From contig JBGPKK010000016.1 in NCBI GenBank assembly GCA_041485905.1, forward strand, positions 1-48,760: a stretch of DNA of 48,760 nt. Direction: 5' to 3'. The DNA is from JAHFUI01 sp041485905. Lineage in GTDB: Bacteria; Acidobacteriota; Vicinamibacteria; Vicinamibacterales; CAVVIG01. The notes beneath the pieces are model-generated. The model saw nothing but the letters and a program-made list of their open reading frames with translations. It made no database searches and was not told the DNA's origin. Below are positions 7,652-16,756 of this stretch, piece by piece. The translations under genes were made by a program, and so were the position numbers. Every line of letters starts with the position of its first letter. The stretch's first letter is position 1.

Positions 7652-8206
7652 TCAGAGCCGTGGCAGCGTCACCCCTCGCTGCGCCTGGTACTTGCCCTTC
7701 TTGTCCTTGTACGAGACGGCGCAGGGCTCATCGCTTTGAAAGAACAGCACCTGCGCGATGCCTTCGTTGGCGTAGATCTTCGCCGGCAGCGGCGTCGTGT
7801 TCGAGATCTCGATCGTGACGTGGCCTTCCCACTCCGGCTCGAACGGCGTCACGTTGACGATGATGCCGCAGCGCGCGTAGGTGGATTTGCCGAGACAGAC
7901 CGTGAGGATGTCGCGCGGGATGCGAAAATACTCGATGGTGCTCGCCAGGGCGAACGAGTTCGGCGGGATGATGCAGACGTCCGCCTTGATGTCGACGAAC
8001 GACTTCGGATCGAAATTCTTCGGGTCGACGACGGTGTTGTACACATTGGTGAACACCTTGAACTCGTCGCCAACGCGGACGTCGTAGCCGTATGACGACA
8101 CGCCGTACGAGATCACGCCGGCGCGCACCTGGCCGTCCACGAACGGCGCGATCATCTGATGATCGCGCGCCATGCGCGTGATCCACGTGTCGGATTTGAT
8201 GGACAT
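7652..8206 (-). CDS. dcd: dCTP deaminase
   Basis: This 184-residue enzyme deaminates dCTP to dUTP (or onward to dUMP in bifunctional members) for thymidylate synthesis. The trimeric dUTPase-like fold is seen in ISYGVSSYGYDVRVGDEF, in KSTYARCGIIVNVTPFEPEW with the catalytic Arg and Glu regions, and in the nucleotide-closing tail near YQAQRGVTLPRL. Length matches the family. The ATG at 8206 follows the DUF2905 stop (8210) by only three bases, so both are probably cotranscribed. Whether it is mono- or bifunctional cannot be decided from sequence alone. Confidence 0.95.
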   Translation of the reverse strand: MSIKSDTWITRMARDHQMIAPFVDGQVRAGVISYGVSSYGYDVRVGDEFKVFTNVYNTVVDPKNFDPKSFVDIKADVCIIPPNSFALASTIEYFRIPRDILTVCLGKSTYARCGIIVNVTPFEPEWEGHVTIEISNTTPLPAKIYANEGIAQVLFFQSDEPCAVSYKDKKGKYQAQRGVTLPRL

Positions 8207-8209
8207 CGG

Positions 8210-8410
8210 TCAGCGCCGGAACACGGTAAAGAGGAGCGTGAGCAGAATACTCAGGATGATCGAGGTCGCCAAGGGAAAGTAGAAGCTGAAGTTGCCCCGC
8301 CGCATGTAAATGTCGCCCGGCAGCCGGCCAAACGGCACGCCGAGCATGATCAGCAAGCCGACAGCGGCGATCCCGAGGCCAAGGAGGACGAGGGCTCTAC
8401 CCACAGCCAA
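8210..8410 (-). CDS. DUF2905 small membrane protein
   Basis: A 66-residue protein with two hydrophobic segments: residues about 4-26 (ALVLLGLGIAAVGLLIMLGV) and about 44-63. The loop PFGRLPGDIYMRRGNFSFYF with GDI and a GNF-FYFPLATS junction is the DUF2905 signature. The function of the family is unknown. It lies tightly upstream of dcd and 14 nt downstream of ndk, in the same direction, so it is likely part of a small ndk-DUF2905-dcd unit. Confidence 0.85.
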   Translation of the reverse strand: MAVGRALVLLGLGIAAVGLLIMLGVPFGRLPGDIYMRRGNFSFYFPLATSIILSILLTLLFTVFRR

Positions 8411-8424
8411 CCCTTAAAACCGCC

Positions 8425-8841
8425 TCAAATCAAGTCAATCCCGGCGAAAAAGTATCCGATTTCATACGCCGCCGTCTCCGGGGCGTCGGATCCGTGCGTG
8501 GCGTTCTGTTCGATGGACTGCGCGAGCTCCTTGCGAAGCGTGCCGGCATCGGCCTTGGCCGGATCGGTGGCGCCCATCAGCGTGCGCCACTTTTTGATTG
8601 CGTCAGGCGCCTCGAGCACGAGGACAATCGCCGCGCCCGACGACATGAACGTCGTCAGGCTCGCGAAAAACGGACGCGCCCGGTGCACCGCGTAAAAGCC
8701 CTCGGCCTCCGGTTTAGTCAAACGCACCCGCCGCATGGCACGAATCTGGAATCCGGAGTCCTCGATACGCTGAATAATCCGGCCGGCGAGCCGCCGTTCC
8801 ACGGCATCCGGTTTGATAATGGCCAACGTCCGCTCAACCAT
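8425..8841 (-). CDS. ndk: Nucleoside diphosphate kinase
   Basis: This 138-residue enzyme equilibrates nucleoside tri- and diphosphates through a phosphohistidine. The N-terminal ERTLAIIKPDAVER and the active-site NATHGSDAPETA (phosphorylated His) are intact. The open frame extends seven codons further, but the ATG at 8841 gives the normal N-terminus MVERTLAI. A perfect TATAAT ends six bases before this ATG, so the message may be leaderless. The nearby dcd also acts in nucleotide metabolism. Confidence 0.96.
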   Translation of the reverse strand: MVERTLAIIKPDAVERRLAGRIIQRIEDSGFQIRAMRRVRLTKPEAEGFYAVHRARPFFASLTTFMSSGAAIVLVLEAPDAIKKWRTLMGATDPAKADAGTLRKELAQSIEQNATHGSDAPETAAYEIGYFFAGIDLI

Positions 8842-8847
8842 CCGCCG

Positions 8848-8853
8848 ATTATA
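8848..8853 (-). promoter_or_regulatory. -10 box abutting ndk start (leaderless type)
   Basis: On the minus strand TGTTATAATCGGCGGATG: a perfect TATAAT with an extended TGn, six bases before the ndk ATG. A start site seven bases after the box would coincide with the initiation codon. Confidence 0.6.
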
Positions 8854-8974
8854 ACAGGCCAACTCAGCCGCCTGAGCCGCGTCATGAGCCCATCAATCGC
8901 GCAAACGAGGACGAGTGTCGGTGGCGCAGAGAAGGTCCAGCTCAAGCCGGACCCGCAGGAAATCGACTTCGAAT

Positions 8975-9997
8975 CTACCGGAGGCCTTCCATAATCTCTT
9001 CAAGCGCCTCTGGCCCCGGCCTCACTCGACTGAGCGGCAGCGTGGCCAGCGGTTCGTCCACCACATTGAGCTGTGTGAGGAAGTCATCGCGGTCCGGCTC
9101 GATGTAGATGATGCCGGTCGCAAACTCGCCGCGCCGCGCGGTTTCGTGCAGCCGCTTCAGCGCGGCGATCTTGTCGGTCGGATCGTACTCTTCCTCGAGC
9201 TTCTTCAAATACAGCTTCGACCCGTCGTGCATCGTCACTTCCTGGGTCGAGCCGGGCTCGTAGTCGACGGTGATGTCCTCGAAGTACGGCACGAAGCTGA
9301 CCTCTTCGAGCGGATCGTCGTGATCCTTCACGTAGGCGTAGCTCTTGGTCGACCCTTCGTGGTCGTTGAAGGTGACGCACGGCGAAATGACGTCGAGCAT
9401 CACCGTGCCGCGGTGCGCCAGCGCCGCCTTGAGGAGCGAGAGGAGCTGCTTCTTGTCGCCCGAGAACGACCGCGCGACGAGCGTCGCGCCGAGCTCGACG
9501 GCCAGCGCGCATGTGTCGATCGGCGGCAGGTCATTGACGACGCCGGTCTTGAGCTTCGATCCGAGGTCCGCGGTCGGCGAGAACTGACCCTTGGTGAGCC
9601 CGTAGCAGCCGTTGTCTTCGATGATGTAGATGATCGGCAGGTTGCGGCGCATCAGGTGCACGAACTGCCCGATGCCGATGGCGCCGGTGTCGCCGTCGCC
9701 GCTGATGCCGATGGCAATCAGCTTCTTGTTGGCCATCATGGCACCGGTGCCGACCGACGGCATGCGGCCGTGCACGGCGTTAAAGCCGTGCGACGTGCCC
9801 AGAAAGTACGCCGGGCTCTTGCTCGAGCAGCCGATGCCCGACAGCTTGATGACCTGCTGCGGATCGACGCCCATCTCGAAGAACGCGTCGATGATGCGCT
9901 CGGAAATCGCGTTATGGCCGCAGCCGGCGCACAGCGTCGTCTTGCTGCCTTTGTAGGTGCTGGGTTCCAGCCCGATTCGGTTCACTTTACCGGCCAT
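8975..9997 (-). CDS. korB: 2-oxoacid:ferredoxin oxidoreductase, beta subunit
   Basis: This 340-residue subunit holds thiamine diphosphate and catalyses oxidative decarboxylation of a 2-oxoacid with ferredoxin as acceptor. Cluster-ligand cysteines appear as CAGCGHNAISE and GIGCSSKSP; the TPP motif is GDGDTGAIGIGQ with EDNGCYGLTKGQ. A further cysteine lies in ISPCVTFNDHEGS. Start: ATG at 9997, two bases after the korA stop, gives MAGKVNRIGLEPSTYKG; a longer open frame through korA in another phase is an artefact. The gene order sucC-sucD-korA-korB suggests 2-oxoglutarate as substrate, but other 2-oxoacids are possible. Confidence 0.93.
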   Translation of the reverse strand: MAGKVNRIGLEPSTYKGSKTTLCAGCGHNAISERIIDAFFEMGVDPQQVIKLSGIGCSSKSPAYFLGTSHGFNAVHGRMPSVGTGAMMANKKLIAIGISGDGDTGAIGIGQFVHLMRRNLPIIYIIEDNGCYGLTKGQFSPTADLGSKLKTGVVNDLPPIDTCALAVELGATLVARSFSGDKKQLLSLLKAALAHRGTVMLDVISPCVTFNDHEGSTKSYAYVKDHDDPLEEVSFVPYFEDITVDYEPGSTQEVTMHDGSKLYLKKLEEEYDPTDKIAALKRLHETARRGEFATGIIYIEPDRDDFLTQLNVVDEPLATLPLSRVRPGPEALEEIMEGLR

Positions 9998-9999
9998 CG

Positions 10000-11895
10000 C
10001 TATTCCCCGCCTTCCATGCCGGACGATGATCCGGCCGTGCGTAAGGTCTTCCTTGCCACTTCGAACCCTTCCTGCGCCAGCACATCGTCGGTAACGCTGC
10101 GAGCGTCGATCGGCAACCCGTTGTAGTGGAGCACGCTGCGCAGCTTCATCTGGCGCTCGGGCGAGAGATCGAGCTTCATGAGTTGCAGGAGCTGTGCGTC
10201 CCGGTTCTGCTCGATCACGTACACGCGCTCGTGCGCGTCGATGAACTTCACGAGGTCCTCGGTGAACGGGTGCGCGCGCAGGCGGAAGTAGGACGTCTTG
10301 ACGTCGATCTCCTCGCGAAGCTGGTCGCGGCTCTCGCCAATCGCCCAGTGCGACGTCCCGTAGCCGATGAATCCAATCTCCGCGCCGGTCACGGTCTCGA
10401 CGACCGGCTTCGGCACGTGTGTCCGGGCGGTCTCGAACTTGCGCGCAAGACGATCCATGTTCTCCACGTAGTCGTCGGGACGTTCGCTGTACTGCCCTTT
10501 GGCGTTGTGACCGGAACCGCGGGTGAAGTACGCCGGCATGCCGTCGCCGGGAATCGTGCGGTAGGGGATGCCGTCGCCGTCGACGTCCTTGTAGCGGCCC
10601 CACTCGCCGAGCTTCTTCAGTGTTTCCTCTGTGAGCAGCTTGCCGCGATTGATCGGCTTGTCCGGATACTTGAACCCGTCCGACATCCAGTTGTTCATGC
10701 CGAGATCGAGGTCCAACATCACGAACACCGGCGTCTGGAAGAGCTCGGCGAGGTCGAACGCCTCCTGGGACATCGTGTAGCACTCCTCCACCGAGGAGGG
10801 GATGATCATGATGTGCTTGGTGTCGCCGTGGGAGAGGAAGGCCGCGGAGAGCAGATCGCCTTGCGCGGTGCGCGTTGGCAAGCCGGTCGATGGGCCGACC
10901 CGCTGCACGTCGAAAATGACCGCCGGGACCTCGGCGTAGTACGCCAGCCCCGTGAATTCCGACATCAGCGAGATGCCCGGTCCGGCCGTAGACGTCATCG
11001 CCCGGGCACCGGCCCAGCTCGCCCCAATCACCATGCCGAGCGACGCGATCTCGTCTTCGGCCTGGACGATCGCGAACGTCGCCTTTCCGGTCTCCTTGTC
11101 GATGCGGTACTTCTTCATGTACCCGATGAGCGACTCGCACAACGACGAGGACGGCGTAATCGGATACCAGGCGACGACGGTGACGCCGGCCATCATGCAG
11201 CCGATGGCGGCCGCTGCGTTCCCTTCGATGAGAATCTTGCCGGCCGTCTCGTTCATGCGCTCGATGACGAACGGGTCCTGCTTGGTGAGGTTCGCTTCGG
11301 CGTAATCCCAGCCCGCCTTGAGCGCGCCAACGTTCAGCGTCACGGCCTTGGCCTTCTTCCCGAGCTGCTTGCCGAGCGCCTTCTCCATCAGCGCCAGGTC
11401 GATCCCCAGCAGTTTGGCGAGGACGCCGTCGTAGATCATGTTGCGCACGAGACGGCGAAGCTTGGCGTCCTGGCACACGGGTGCGACCAGTTTGTCGAAC
11501 GGCACCGGATAGAAGGTGAGGTCGGTGCGCAGGGTGTTCAGTTTGAGGGGCTCGTCGTAGACGACGGCCGCGCCGGGGTCGAGGGTCAGCACGTCCTCTT
11601 TCGCCGTCTCGGCGTTCATGGCGACGAGGAAGTCGACCTCTTTTTTCCGTGCCACGTAGCCCCGCTTGCTCGCCCGGATCGTGTACCAGGTGGGAAGCCC
11701 CGCGATGTTGGACGGGAACATGTTCTTCCCGGACACCGGCACGCCCATCATGAGGATCGATCGAAGGAGGACGAGATTCGCGGTCTGGCTACCCGATCCG
11801 TTGACGGTCGCGACCTGAAGGCTGAAATCGTTGACGACCCGCTGTCGATGGCTGGCGGTCTGCTGTTCCTGTACCGCTAAATCTGAGGATGACAT
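10000..11895 (-). CDS. korA: 2-oxoacid:ferredoxin oxidoreductase, fused gamma-alpha subunit
   Basis: A 631-residue protein joining the gamma domain (about 25-200, with VNGSGSQTANLVLLRSILMM) to the alpha pyrimidine domain (about 230-600, with GNAAAAIGCMMAGVTVVAWY, AEDEIASLGMVIGASWAGA and the RVGPSTGLPTRTAQGDLL segment). This fusion is typical of the KorA/VorB type of bacterial 2-oxoglutarate oxidoreductases. It pairs with korB immediately downstream. An AAGGA site lies seven bases before the ATG at 11895. A promoter overlapping a heptamer-repeat element sits at 11966-11995. Confidence 0.93.
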   Translation of the reverse strand: MSSSDLAVQEQQTASHRQRVVNDFSLQVATVNGSGSQTANLVLLRSILMMGVPVSGKNMFPSNIAGLPTWYTIRASKRGYVARKKEVDFLVAMNAETAKEDVLTLDPGAAVVYDEPLKLNTLRTDLTFYPVPFDKLVAPVCQDAKLRRLVRNMIYDGVLAKLLGIDLALMEKALGKQLGKKAKAVTLNVGALKAGWDYAEANLTKQDPFVIERMNETAGKILIEGNAAAAIGCMMAGVTVVAWYPITPSSSLCESLIGYMKKYRIDKETGKATFAIVQAEDEIASLGMVIGASWAGARAMTSTAGPGISLMSEFTGLAYYAEVPAVIFDVQRVGPSTGLPTRTAQGDLLSAAFLSHGDTKHIMIIPSSVEECYTMSQEAFDLAELFQTPVFVMLDLDLGMNNWMSDGFKYPDKPINRGKLLTEETLKKLGEWGRYKDVDGDGIPYRTIPGDGMPAYFTRGSGHNAKGQYSERPDDYVENMDRLARKFETARTHVPKPVVETVTGAEIGFIGYGTSHWAIGESRDQLREEIDVKTSYFRLRAHPFTEDLVKFIDAHERVYVIEQNRDAQLLQLMKLDLSPERQMKLRSVLHYNGLPIDARSVTDDVLAQEGFEVARKTLRTAGSSSGMEGGE

Positions 11896-11965
11896 TCGTA
11901 AGTCCTTAAAACATATGTAAATAGAGGAGGTCTCGGCGGACCGTCGCCGCGAGCAGATCCGAACA

Positions 11966-11995
11966 AGTATACAGGTCTGATGTCTAAAGTCTCAA
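11966..11995 (-). promoter_or_regulatory. Candidate korAB promoter overlapping a repeat element
   Basis: On the minus strand TTGAGA (11995-11990) and TATACT (11971-11966) are separated by 18 nt, each matching the sigma-70 consensus at five of six bases. The -35 box lies inside the heptamer-repeat arm that follows sucD. A leader of about 65 nt would precede korA. Confidence 0.5.
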
Positions 11996-12051
11996 GTCTG
12001 ACGGTTTCGACTGTCGGTTTCGACAGATCGGACTTGAAACTCGAGACTTCA
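11975..12051. repeat. Inverted heptamer repeat element (sucD-korA gap)
   Basis: Left arm 11975-12001 has units GTCTGAT, GTCTAAA, GTCTCAA, GTCTGAC. Right arm 12028-12051 has GACTTGA, AACTCGA, GACTTCA, the complement. The loop contains a duplicated GGTTTCGAC. The right arm supplies the TGA stop codon of sucD (12049-12051). Confidence 0.8.
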
Positions 12052-12921
12052 GTGCCCCAGTACTTCTTTGATTCCTGTGCCCATATCGGCGGGACTCTTG
12101 ACGACCTTCACGCCTGCTTGCGTGAGCGCGGCCATCTTTTCTGCGGCCGTGCCGGTCCCGCCTGCGATGATCGCGCCGGCGTGCCCCATGCGGCGGCCGG
12201 GCGGCGCTGTCTGACCGGCGATGAACGCCACGACCGGCTTCTTGAAATTCGCTGCGATCCAGGTGGCGGCTTCTTCTTCGGCGGTACCGCCGATTTCGCC
12301 GATCATGATGACCGCCTCGGTGTCGGGGTCCTCGCCGAACAGCGTCAGCGCGTCGATGTGCGACGTCCCAATCAGTGGATCGCCGCCAATGCCGATACAC
12401 GTCGTCTGCCCCAGTCCGACGCGTGTGAGCTGATGGATGGCTTCGTAGGTCAGCGTTCCGCTCTTGGAGACAATGCCGATCCGGCCTTCTTGGCAGATGT
12501 GGCCGGGAATGATCCCAGCTTTGGCCTTCCCGGGAGAGATGAGCCCGGGGCAATTGGGTCCGACGAGCCGCATCGCACGCGTCTGCAGAAACGTGAAGGC
12601 ACGCATCATGTCGAGCGTCGGAATGCCTTCGGTGATGCAGACGGCGAGCGCGAGTCCCGCATCGGCCGCCTCCATGACCGCGTCGGCGGCGAAGGCCGGC
12701 GGTACGAAGATCACCGACGCGTTGGCGCCTGTCTCCTTGACCGCATCGTGCACCGTATCGAAAATGGGCCAGCCTTCGTGCGTCGTGCCGCCCTTGCCCG
12801 GGGTCACCCCGCCGACGACGGTGGTGCCGTAGGCGGCGGCCTGCTTGGCGTGAAACGTCCCCTCGCGGCCGGTCAGCCCCTGAACCACCAGGCGTGTCGA
12901 CTTATCAATCAGAACAGACAT
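12049..12921 (-). CDS. sucD: Succinyl-CoA ligase, alpha subunit
   Basis: This 290-residue subunit binds CoA and carries the phosphohistidine. The CoA domain is seen in VQGLTGREGTFHAKQAAAYG near the N-terminus and the active-site His in GHAGAIIAGGTGTAAEKM near residue 246. GPNCPGLISPGKAKAGIIPG is the family signature. It lies 19 nt downstream of sucC and makes the heterodimer with it. Together with korAB it covers 2-oxoglutarate to succinate with substrate-level phosphorylation. Confidence 0.97.
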   Translation of the reverse strand: MSVLIDKSTRLVVQGLTGREGTFHAKQAAAYGTTVVGGVTPGKGGTTHEGWPIFDTVHDAVKETGANASVIFVPPAFAADAVMEAADAGLALAVCITEGIPTLDMMRAFTFLQTRAMRLVGPNCPGLISPGKAKAGIIPGHICQEGRIGIVSKSGTLTYEAIHQLTRVGLGQTTCIGIGGDPLIGTSHIDALTLFGEDPDTEAVIMIGEIGGTAEEEAATWIAANFKKPVVAFIAGQTAPPGRRMGHAGAIIAGGTGTAAEKMAALTQAGVKVVKSPADMGTGIKEVLGH

Positions 12922-12940
12922 AGGTTCGTTACAGGCGCCG

Positions 12941-14101
<1,161 letters not shown>

Positions 14102-14167
14102 GATGGCAAACAGGTGATGGTAATCCGCAGCCGCGCGGATCGTCAATCGCCGGGCAAGGATGCAGAG

Positions 14168-15913
14168 TCAGCGCGCGGCGCGTTGACGTGGCTGAGACGC
14201 CGGAGCGTCGAGCGGCTCCAGTTTGACGATCGACGCGCCGTGGTTGTTGCCGACCCAGAAGGTCACCGGCGTCGTCTTGTTGTCGACCCAGACCCGCCGC
14301 ACGTTGGTTTTTCGGGGCAGCAGGTACTCGATGAACTGCCCGGTCTTCGGATCGAGCCGCAGGATGCGATCGTTGTACTCGCCGCCGCTCCACACGTCGC
14401 CGTTCTTGTCGGCGGTCACGTCGTACGGCCAGGCGCCCGGCGTCGGCGGGTTCCACTCCTGAAACGTCTCGGTGCGCGTGTCGAACATGCCGATCTTGTC
14501 ACCGGTGTTTTCGCCGAACCACAGGCGTCCCTGCGCGTCCATCATGCCTCGCCGAGGTCCCGATCGCGGGGTGGGCGTCTTGAAGATCGTGATCTTGCCG
14601 GTCTTCGCGTCGATTCTGCCGACGTCTTCAGCCCCGAGCACCAGGAAGTACCCGTTGTTCTTCGCATCGGGGATCACGTCGTAGACGTTCGGCCGCGGGA
14701 TCTTGTACGGCTCGAACGCCTCGATTTTTCCCGTCGCAATGTCGAGGCGCAGCACCGTGTACGTTCCCGCGTCCTGAAACCAGACCTTGCCGTCGACATG
14801 GCTCTGGTCCGGACTGATCTGATTGATCTGGACGTGTGGGCCGTTCAAGTCCGGCGGAAGGCTCCAGGTCTGGAATGTCTCGGTCTTCCTGTCGAACCTG
14901 GCGACGCCGGCCTGAAACTGCATCGCGAGCCACGGGTTCTCGTCCTTGTCGAAGCGCATGCCGAGGATCCCGGTGGGCGCGCCTGGCTTCAGCAGCGGAA
15001 CCGGGTACTCGACCACCTTGCCGGTCGCGGGATCGAGCTTGCCCAGAATCTGTTCGCCGAAGCTCGCGTACCACGCCATGCCCTGCCCGTCCACGATGAC
15101 GTCATGGGGTTGTCGCGTTCGTTTTGGCAGGTCGTACTCGGTATACATGACGCGCGTGGCCGCCCCACGAGGACGGGGCAGGGTCTTCAGTTGATAGCGC
15201 CACTCGGAGCCCGCGCTGAGATTCAGCTGGCTCAAGTACTCCGCCTGTCGCCGCCAGGCCGCCTGGCGTTGCTCCGGGGCAGCGGTGCCAGGTCCGATCC
15301 GCGGCGACGGTGTTCGCTGCGGCATCAACGGGAACGACAGCGGGGGGTAACCCGACATCCGCTCGATGACACCGACGAATTCGTCGGCGTCGTGACGTGA
15401 CCGTGCCACGAGCTCCAGCGTGTGGCAGTGCGCGCAGCCGCGCACGGAGGCTTTCTGCTCGGCGGTGCCCGTGAAGCTCGCCAGCCATTCCGCGTTCGAC
15501 AACTGGGAGGCGACGTCGGCGGCCTTCCGGAGTTTCAGGTCGGCGGTCGACGTCTTCCGTGCGGCGATGTTCGCCGTGTTGGCGCTCTCCAGGTCGTATC
15601 CGACCGCGCGAATGCTCAGCGCATACTGCCCGGGTTCGAACCTCGCTTCGGGAAACCGGTAGCGACCCTGCTCGTCGGTCACGACGGTGATCGTGACAGT
15701 GCCGCCCGCCCGTTTTGCGCTCACCATGACGCCTTCCATCCGCCCTTCCTCGACGGAGGTAACCTGGCCAACAAGTGCTGGTGCTACTGCTGATGCAGGT
15801 GCTCGTGCGGATGCGCGTGCTGGTGCTTGTGCGCGGAGAAGATCGGGAGCGATCTGCACGAGCAGGATCGCGGCGCAGGCCAACGGCAGAAGCGACAAGA
15901 CTCTCGATCGCAT
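14168..15913 (-). CDS. Secreted CarboxypepD_reg / Vgb-like propeller protein with one CxxCH
   Basis: A 581-residue exported protein of unknown function. It begins with a signal peptide (MRSRVLSLLPLACAAILLVQ), then an Ala-rich linker, a carboxypeptidase regulatory-like beta-sandwich (about 45-130; VISAKRAGG-like, VTDEQGRYRFPEARFEPGQY), a single haem-type motif GCAHCHT (about 159-164) and, from about 255 to the end, repeated blades resembling virginiamycin B lyase (DVIVDGQGMAWYASFGEQ, DAQGRLWFGENTGDKIGMFD). The CxxCH suggests covalent haem c and periplasmic redox work rather than antibiotic lysis. A GGAGGA site precedes the ATG at 15913, and TACAAT lies 19 nt before it. Confidence 0.8.
   Translation of the reverse strand: MRSRVLSLLPLACAAILLVQIAPDLLRAQAPARASARAPASAVAPALVGQVTSVEEGRMEGVMVSAKRAGGTVTITVVTDEQGRYRFPEARFEPGQYALSIRAVGYDLESANTANIAARKTSTADLKLRKAADVASQLSNAEWLASFTGTAEQKASVRGCAHCHTLELVARSRHDADEFVGVIERMSGYPPLSFPLMPQRTPSPRIGPGTAAPEQRQAAWRRQAEYLSQLNLSAGSEWRYQLKTLPRPRGAATRVMYTEYDLPKRTRQPHDVIVDGQGMAWYASFGEQILGKLDPATGKVVEYPVPLLKPGAPTGILGMRFDKDENPWLAMQFQAGVARFDRKTETFQTWSLPPDLNGPHVQINQISPDQSHVDGKVWFQDAGTYTVLRLDIATGKIEAFEPYKIPRPNVYDVIPDAKNNGYFLVLGAEDVGRIDAKTGKITIFKTPTPRSGPRRGMMDAQGRLWFGENTGDKIGMFDTRTETFQEWNPPTPGAWPYDVTADKNGDVWSGGEYNDRILRLDPKTGQFIEYLLPRKTNVRRVWVDNKTTPVTFWVGNNHGASIVKLEPLDAPASQPRQRAAR
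15777..15836. repeat. Coding hexamer repeat TGCxxx
   Basis: About ten consecutive 6-bp units of the form TGCNNN on the plus strand encode, on the minus strand, an alternating x-Ala linker (APARASARAPASAVAPA) directly after the signal peptide of the Vgb-like protein. It resembles the intergenic short tandem repeats but with a codon-compatible period. Confidence 0.75.
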
Positions 15914-15932
15914 CGGATCCTCCGCGGCAGGT

Positions 15933-15938
15933 ATTGTA
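15933..15938 (-). promoter_or_regulatory. Possible -10 box of the Vgb-like gene
   Basis: TACAAT on the minus strand, 19 nt before the ATG at 15913, with GGAGGA between. No convincing -35 box is visible. Confidence 0.4.
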
Positions 15939-15983
15939 CCGCCGTCCAGCCTCAGGCGTCCCGTCTGTCATCGGGCGGTCTGC

Positions 15984-16100
15984 TCATTGCTCGTGGCGCT
16001 TCAGCAACTGCTCGAGGGCGATGGCGAACTCGTTCGGATCGAACGAGCGCCCGTCGCGCACTTCGGATCTTGGCCTGGCGATCTTGTACCAGGGTTCCAT
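15984..16100 (-). pseudogene. N-terminal remnant of a DUF499-type ATPase gene
   Basis: A 38-codon frame reads MEPWYKIARPRSEVRDGRSF then DPNEFAIALEQLLKRHEQ and stops. PWYK-x-A-x-PR-x-EVR-x-GRSF-x-P-x-EFAIALEQ is, as I recall it, the conserved N-terminus of large DUF499 ATPases (about 1000 residues) that occur in defence-type islands with DUF1156 methyltransferases. Everything after the first 31 or so residues is missing. It might instead be a small independent protein, but no such family is known to me. It sits just downstream of the DUF2283 gene. Confidence 0.55.
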
Positions 16101-16129
16101 TGCGACTCAGGAACGCGACGTATCGATGA

Positions 16130-16360
16130 TCACGACGGCCCTGGTGCCGATGCCTGTTTGGTGAGTGACGTGACTTGCTCGTATGAGAATTGCGGAATGC
16201 CCGCCCGCTCAGACGCGTGCTCAACCGTAATCGCGCTGATGTCCCCTCTGGCGTCCAGGTCAAGCAGCGTGTTCTCGTCCAGATCGCGCGTCTCAACGAC
16301 CGGGACATCGCGGAACTCGATGTAAAGAGTGTCGGTCTCTTCGTAGTACCGGATCTTCAT
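16130..16360 (-). CDS. DUF2283 family small protein
   Basis: A 76-residue protein. MKIRYYEETDTLYIEFRDVP followed by LDLDARGDISAITVEHASER is the DUF2283 pattern (short beta-rich protein, unknown role, often beside DUF4258 or other toxin-antitoxin-like genes). No DUF4258 partner is visible here; the neighbour downstream is the DUF499 remnant. Cells with many solitary DUF2283 genes are common, so a partner is not required. Start chosen at the ATG giving the canonical MKIRY. Confidence 0.8.
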   Translation of the reverse strand: MKIRYYEETDTLYIEFRDVPVVETRDLDENTLLDLDARGDISAITVEHASERAGIPQFSYEQVTSLTKQASAPGPS

Positions 16361-16444
16361 GGTTCGAATCCCCGATCAAAGAACGCATTGTGAACTGCAT
16401 CAGACTGCATCCCAGTGGCGCGTCCACACTGAATCAGTACCGAT

Positions 16445-16504
16445 GTGGCGCAGGGCTTCAGCCCTGCGTGACGCCGTTTCGCAGCGCTAAAACGCTGCGC
16501 CACA
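16445..16504. repeat. REP-like pair (BIME) with GTGGCG heads
   Basis: Two inverted hairpins face each other. Plus-strand copy 16445-16470: head GTGGCG then CAGGGCTTCAGCCCTG. Minus-strand copy 16504-16481: head GTGGCG then CAGCGTTTTAGCGCTG. The same head with another stem occurs at 25960-25982. A short G-T-x-G head before an imperfect hairpin is the layout of REP elements mobilised by RAYT (TnpA-REP) proteins; none is encoded in this window. The rest of the gap, 16361-16444 and 16505-16744, shows nothing else that I can name. Confidence 0.7.
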
Positions 16505-16756
16505 CCACAAGGGGTGGTCCTCAATCAGCGAGGACAGGCCACTAGTCGCTTTTGGCGTACGGCCGGTCCTCACCTTCAGTAAGCCAGCGCATTGGCCGCA
16601 GTGGACAGTTTCCTGGCCACGCCGCCGTTGTCCTCGTCGCGAATCTTTGTGAAAGATGCGGCGATCACTCTTGAACTTTGTCGCAATGGCACGTAGTGTC
16701 GGGCCTCCGTCGATCCCGCTTTGTCGGCGCAACCGCGAAACCACAAGGAGAAGCTC

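Noticed and set aside
8975..11476. Long frame joining korB to the out-of-phase upstream part
   Set aside because: The upstream 490 codons are the shadow of korA in another frame; the real korB starts at 9997.
10126..11880. 584-codon frame antisense to korA
   Set aside because: High GC content yields long shadow frames; the product is Arg/His/Asp-rich and has no recognisable domain, whereas korA is clearly conserved.
16355..16372. GGTTCGAATCC, like the T-arm of a tRNA
   Set aside because: The flanking bases do not form the T-stem, no acceptor or anticodon arms are present, and the site spans the start of the DUF2283 gene.
16517..16535. GTCCTC/GAGGAC hairpin as a terminator
   Set aside because: The stem is only 6 bp, no T-tract follows, and it lies upstream of genes on both sides.
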